From the NCBI RefSeq assembly GCF_005771495.1, contig NZ_VAUW01000015.1, positions 1 through 64,000 of the forward strand: a stretch of 64,000 nt of DNA, in the 5' to 3' direction. Below are positions 61,069 through 64,000 of the stretch, one piece after another. Both the position numbers and the translations under genes were made by a program. Below the pieces are notes generated by a model that did no database searches, was not told the origin of the DNA, and saw only the letters and a program-made list of their open reading frames with translations. Each line of letters begins with the position of its first letter. Position 1 is the stretch's first letter. This stretch comes from Maribacter sp. ACAM166. Its GTDB lineage: Bacteria > Bacteroidota > Bacteroidia > Flavobacteriales > Flavobacteriaceae.

Positions 61069-62397
61069 ATGAAAAAAAAGGTAGCCTTTTATACTTTAGG
61101 TTGTAAGTTGAATTTTTCAGAAACCTCCACGATAGCCCGAAGTTTTGTAGATGAAGGATTTGACCGTGTAGATTTTACTGAAAAGGCAGATATGTATGTC
61201 ATTAATACCTGCTCTGTAACTGATAATGCGGATAAAAAATTCAAGACAATCGTAAAACAGGCTCAAAAAATAAATGAAAAGGCCTTTATAGCTGCCGTTG
61301 GCTGTTATGCACAATTAAAACCAGAAGAATTAGCTGATGTTGATGGTGTGGATTTAGTGCTTGGGGCAACTGAAAAATTTAAAATCACAGATTACATTAA
61401 TGATTTAACTAAAAACGACTACGGTGAAGTACATTCATGTGAAATAGCCGATGCCGATTTTTATGTAGGTAGTTATGCAATTGGTGATAGGACCAGGGCA
61501 TTTTTAAAAGTACAAGATGGTTGTGATTATAAATGTACCTATTGCACTATTCCTTTAGCTCGTGGTATATCTAGGAGCGAAACATTAAATAATGTTTTGA
61601 AAAATGCTGCTGATATTTCGGCACAGGGTATTAAGGAAATTGTTTTAACGGGAGTAAATATAGGTGATTACGGTAAAGGTGAGTTTGGAAATAAGAAGCA
61701 TGAACATACATTTTTAGATCTTGTGAAAGCATTGGATGGTGTGGAAGGAATTCATCGCTTACGAATTTCATCTATTGAGCCTAATCTTTTAAAAAATGAA
61801 ACAATTGAATTTGTTGCTCAAAGTAAAACCTTCGTTCCTCATTTTCATATACCATTACAAAGTGGAAGTGATGCTTTATTGAGGTTAATGAAGCGTCGGT
61901 ATATGACGAGCCTATATACGGAGCGGGTTCAAAAAATTAGAGCAGTAATGCCTGACTGTTGTATTGGTGTAGATGTTATTGTTGGGTTTCCTGGCGAAAC
62001 CGAAGAGCATTTTTTAGAGACGTATCATTTTTTAAATGATTTAGATATCTCTTATTTACATGTTTTCACCTATTCTGAACGTGATAATACGCCGGCAGCT
62101 ACTATGAACGGTGTAGTGCCTAAAAAAGTAAGAAGCAAGAGAAGTAAAATGTTACGTGGCTTATCCGTAAAAAAAAGAAGGGCTTTTTATGAGCGGCAAA
62201 TTGGTAATGAACTTACTGTTTTGTTCGAGGGAGAAAATAAGGAAGGCTATATTCATGGTTTTACTGAGAATTATGTAAAAGTGAAATCTCCATGGAATCC
62301 AGAGTTGGTAAATACGCTTCACCAGGTGAAGTTAAAGGAAATAGACAACGATGGTCTAGTGCGATTTGATTTTGTCAATAAAAAAGCAGAAGTATAA
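61069..62397 (+). CDS. mtaB: tRNA t6A37 methylthiotransferase MtaB
   Basis: 442 residues. The N-terminal methylthiotransferase domain carries three cluster cysteines: TLGCKLNFSET (C12), VINTCSVTDNADKKFK and AAVGCYAQLKPEELA. The radical-SAM domain has KVQDGCDYKCTYCTIPLARG (CxxxCxxC) and HIPLQSGSDALLRLMKRRY. A C-terminal TRAM-like domain ends the protein. The GCKLNFSET start distinguishes MtaB from MiaB and RimO. It adds a methylthio group to N6-threonylcarbamoyladenosine at position 37 of ANN-decoding tRNAs. A bidirectional hairpin terminator lies directly after the stop. Confidence 0.93.
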   Translation: MKKKVAFYTLGCKLNFSETSTIARSFVDEGFDRVDFTEKADMYVINTCSVTDNADKKFKTIVKQAQKINEKAFIAAVGCYAQLKPEELADVDGVDLVLGATEKFKITDYINDLTKNDYGEVHSCEIADADFYVGSYAIGDRTRAFLKVQDGCDYKCTYCTIPLARGISRSETLNNVLKNAADISAQGIKEIVLTGVNIGDYGKGEFGNKKHEHTFLDLVKALDGVEGIHRLRISSIEPNLLKNETIEFVAQSKTFVPHFHIPLQSGSDALLRLMKRRYMTSLYTERVQKIRAVMPDCCIGVDVIVGFPGETEEHFLETYHFLNDLDISYLHVFTYSERDNTPAATMNGVVPKKVRSKRSKMLRGLSVKKRRAFYERQIGNELTVLFEGENKEGYIHGFTENYVKVKSPWNPELVNTLHQVKLKEIDNDGLVRFDFVNKKAEV

Positions 62398-62424
62398 AAA
62401 AAGCCTTTCATGTGAAAGGCTTTT
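62396..62424. terminator. Bidirectional terminator between mtaB and the GNAT gene
   Basis: AAAAGCCTTTCA pairs with TGAAAGGCTTTT over a 2-base centre, with A runs on one side and T runs on the other. It can serve both converging genes, overlapping the mtaB stop and ending 7 bases before the end of the minus-strand gene. Confidence 0.88.
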
Positions 62425-62430
62425 AGTTTT

Positions 62431-62727
62431 TTAGATACGAATACCGATGGGTAACATTTCTTTGTACTGTAATCGGTTTTTTCTTAAAAATCCTGCGATG
62501 TGCGGACTTGTAGGAACCACTCTAAGATTCCTTTCTTGAATGGTATTTAGAACAGCTTTGATGAAATTTTCTCTAAAACCTTCGTCGGTAATTTCTTCAG
62601 GAACTACTAGTTTGGTCAGAAAGACTTTACGTTCTTGAGAAGAGTATTCGATTCTGGCAAGATGACCATCTACGGTCGTTTCAAATTGACGCAAAAAAGA
62701 ATTGTCCTTGATAATAACATCGTTCAT
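62431..62727 (-). CDS. Small GCN5-related N-acetyltransferase (YjdJ/COG2388 type)
   Basis: 98 residues from the ATG at 62727; an in-frame TTG 30 bases upstream is less likely. The reduced GNAT fold of about 95 residues is seen as FETTVDGHLARIEYS, LTKLVVPEEITDEGFRENFI and the closing VPTSPHIAGFLRKNR. These mini-GNATs are widespread but their substrates are unknown. It converges with mtaB. Confidence 0.85.
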   Translation of the reverse strand: MNDVIIKDNSFLRQFETTVDGHLARIEYSSQERKVFLTKLVVPEEITDEGFRENFIKAVLNTIQERNLRVVPTSPHIAGFLRKNRLQYKEMLPIGIRI

Positions 62728-62903
62728 ATAGATTATTTTAGTGTTGCTACGAGACAAAAAAATTACGATGTTCTCATATCGTAATTAACTATTTTTGAAT
62801 TGCTGTAAAGATTACAACCCATGAAGATAGGTGATTTTAGCATTCTATTTCAAAAGTAGTTAAAAAATTACTAATTTCCTATCTTATACTACGTTTGACA
62901 TCT

Positions 62904-63566
62904 ATGAATGACAATAAAATACATATATATTGTATGCCTGGTATGGCTGCTAGTTCTGCTATTTTTGAATATATTAAACTGCCAGAAGATACATTTAAAT
63001 TGCATTTCTTAGAATGGAGTATACCAGAGCGTGGTATTTCTTTTTCAGATTACGCTAAGACTATGTGCTCTAAAGTTGAATTTGATGACGCTGTCTTATT
63101 GGGTGTTTCGTTGGGCGGATTGCTAGTTCAAGAAATGTCAAAATATATTAATGTAAGAAAGGTGATTATTATATCTAGTGTTAAGAGAAGTAGCGAACTT
63201 CCGAATAAAATGCTTTTCGCAAGATATACTAGAATTCATAAATTACTACCTACAGGTTTAGTTAATAATGTAGAACTTTTGGCCAAGTATGCTTTTGGGG
63301 AGTCTGTAGTTAAAAGATTGGCGCTTTATGAGCGTTATTTATCTATTAGGGATAAAAGCTATATTGATTGGTGTATAGATAAATTGGTGAATTGGCAGCA
63401 AAAAGTGCCACCAGAAAATTTAGTACATATACATGGCGAAAAAGACACTGTTTTTCCAATCATAAATATTGAAGATTGCATACCTGTACAAAATGGAACA
63501 CATACGATGATCATTCATCGGGCAAAATGGTTTAACGAGAACTTACCAACAATTATTTTGGAATAA
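62904..63566 (+). CDS. Alpha/beta-fold hydrolase
   Basis: 220 residues from the ATG at 62904 (a TTG at 62895 is in frame). Short alpha/beta hydrolase, no signal peptide. The oxyanion segment IYCMPGMAASSAIFE, nucleophile elbow LLGVSLGGLLVQE (Ser about 72), an Asp in HGEKDTVFP and a late His in QNGTHTMIIHRA complete a plausible catalytic triad. Substrate cannot be inferred. It is followed after 64 bases by a lytic-transglycosylase-like gene on the same strand, perhaps co-transcribed. Confidence 0.85.
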   Translation: MNDNKIHIYCMPGMAASSAIFEYIKLPEDTFKLHFLEWSIPERGISFSDYAKTMCSKVEFDDAVLLGVSLGGLLVQEMSKYINVRKVIIISSVKRSSELPNKMLFARYTRIHKLLPTGLVNNVELLAKYAFGESVVKRLALYERYLSIRDKSYIDWCIDKLVNWQQKVPPENLVHIHGEKDTVFPIINIEDCIPVQNGTHTMIIHRAKWFNENLPTIILE

Positions 63567-63630
63567 GATAGTTCTATATATACCTTTGGTTTATACAATG
63601 TTGAAAGAAATAATTTATAAAATAAGAATC

Positions 63631-64000
63631 ATGAAAATCATAAAAAACATACTGATGTTAATGGGCGTCGTATTTTTAGCAGGAACATTAATATTTGCAG
63701 TTCAAGCGACAGGATCAGGTGCAGAAAACGATACTAAAATTGTTACTGATAGTCTTCAGAAAAATGTAGCTAAAGAATATAGAATTTCATCCATCGATAT
63801 ACCTCAAGATTTAAATTTTGCAGGGGAAAAGGTACCACAAGCTGATCCTGAGATTATGGAGCGTGTTGATCGCGAATTTTTGGTAAATACCTATTGGCAA
63901 TCAAATGCACTTTTGTTAATGAAACGAGCCAATAAATATTTTCCAATCATTGAGCCTATACTAGCGAAAAATGGGATTCCAGATGATTTTAAATACTTGG
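63631..64000 (+). CDS. Lytic-transglycosylase-like exported protein, 5' part only
   Basis: The start is the ATG at 63631; the frame is open to the window end (123 codons). The N-terminus MKIIKNILMLMGVVFLAGTL, then FAVQA, is a signal or anchor. A linker follows, then ERVDREFLVNTYWQSNALLL and MKRANKYFPIIEPILAKNGI, then PDDFKYL. That last stretch is the lead-in to the SLT/MltD-type catalytic domain in Bacteroidota (FKYLAxxES is expected next, with the catalytic Glu). The catalytic residues fall outside the window, so the call rests on the upstream module and memory of the family. It would cleave peptidoglycan glycan strands. Confidence 0.75.
   Translation, partial: MKIIKNILMLMGVVFLAGTLIFAVQATGSGAENDTKIVTDSLQKNVAKEYRISSIDIPQDLNFAGEKVPQADPEIMERVDREFLVNTYWQSNALLLMKRANKYFPIIEPILAKNGIPDDFKYL

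Noticed and set aside
1..64000. Phage, restriction-modification, toxin-antitoxin, CBASS or other defence systems
   Set aside because: Checked gene by gene; none of the intact genes carries a nuclease, methylase of DNA, integrase, portal, toxin or cyclase domain.

Overview
The window reads as chromosome of a low-GC Bacteroidota, almost certainly a (probably marine) member of the Flavobacteriaceae. The evidence is a surface protein with a C-terminal type IX secretion (T9SS) type B sorting domain next to a PorP/SprF-family gene, many signal-peptide lipoproteins with AT-rich upstream regions and weak Shine-Dalgarno sites, a flavobacterial promoter (TTG-N19-TAAATTTG) before rpmE2, a GlmU-family sugar-phosphate protein, DUF4199, and an IS1595 transposase N-terminus of a type I recognise from flavobacteria. 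The genus is not resolved. I see no tRNA, rRNA or CRISPR array.

Layout. 0-4.5 kb is a decay zone: an edge-cut IS1595 transposase, a secreted two-repeat protein, a wrecked serine-hydrolase (beta-lactamase family) gene, a large lipoprotein amidohydrolase and an IS3 transposase relic. 4.5-12 kb carries a membrane fatty acid hydroxylase/sterol desaturase homologue, a seven-repeat propeller lipoprotein, an OsmC-like protein, a DUF998 membrane protein, two exported amidohydrolases in tandem and a CDP-alcohol phosphatidyltransferase. 12-15.4 kb is one very large lipoprotein fusing ThuA, sugar-dehydrogenase, PKD, cytochrome c and a C-terminal beta-rich domain. 15.5-23.6 kb (minus strand) has a GAF protein, a Cys-cluster protein, a DUF2914 membrane protein, three secreted hydrolases (M1, N-formylglutamate-amidohydrolase-like, M28) and an MFS gene broken by one in-frame amber codon. 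23.7-27.8 kb is a divergent trehalose pair: fused OtsA-OtsB versus GH15. 28-33 kb is the T9SS surface protein with 99-nt thrombospondin-type-3 repeats plus its PorP partner, preceded by a decayed copy of the same porP.

33-43.5 kb (minus strand) has a PLP decarboxylase, then a beta-oxidation operon (marR-fadB-like-[broken four-helix-bundle gene]-thiolase-acyl-CoA dehydrogenase) with a perfect 26-bp palindrome before marR, and an acyl-CoA synthetase upstream. 43.7-51.3 kb has purL (with an in-frame repeat-derived insertion), an HxlR regulator, an exported M20 amidohydrolase and an RsmB-like methyltransferase. 51.4-54 kb holds a BNR lipoprotein and an ECF sigma/anti-sigma/exported-protein operon. 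54-59.2 kb is a probable envelope operon: DUF4199, GT2, phosphohexomutase and MsbA-like ABC exporter. 59.3-64 kb holds rpmE2, the GlmU-family gene, mtaB, a GNAT, an alpha/beta hydrolase and the start of a lytic-transglycosylase-like gene.

No unmistakable new defence or mobile system is present. The points most worth a second look are the multidomain oxidoreductase fusion, the relic/live porP pair around the repeat-rich surface protein, the marR palindrome, the repeat-derived insertion inside purL, and several genes broken by single lesions.
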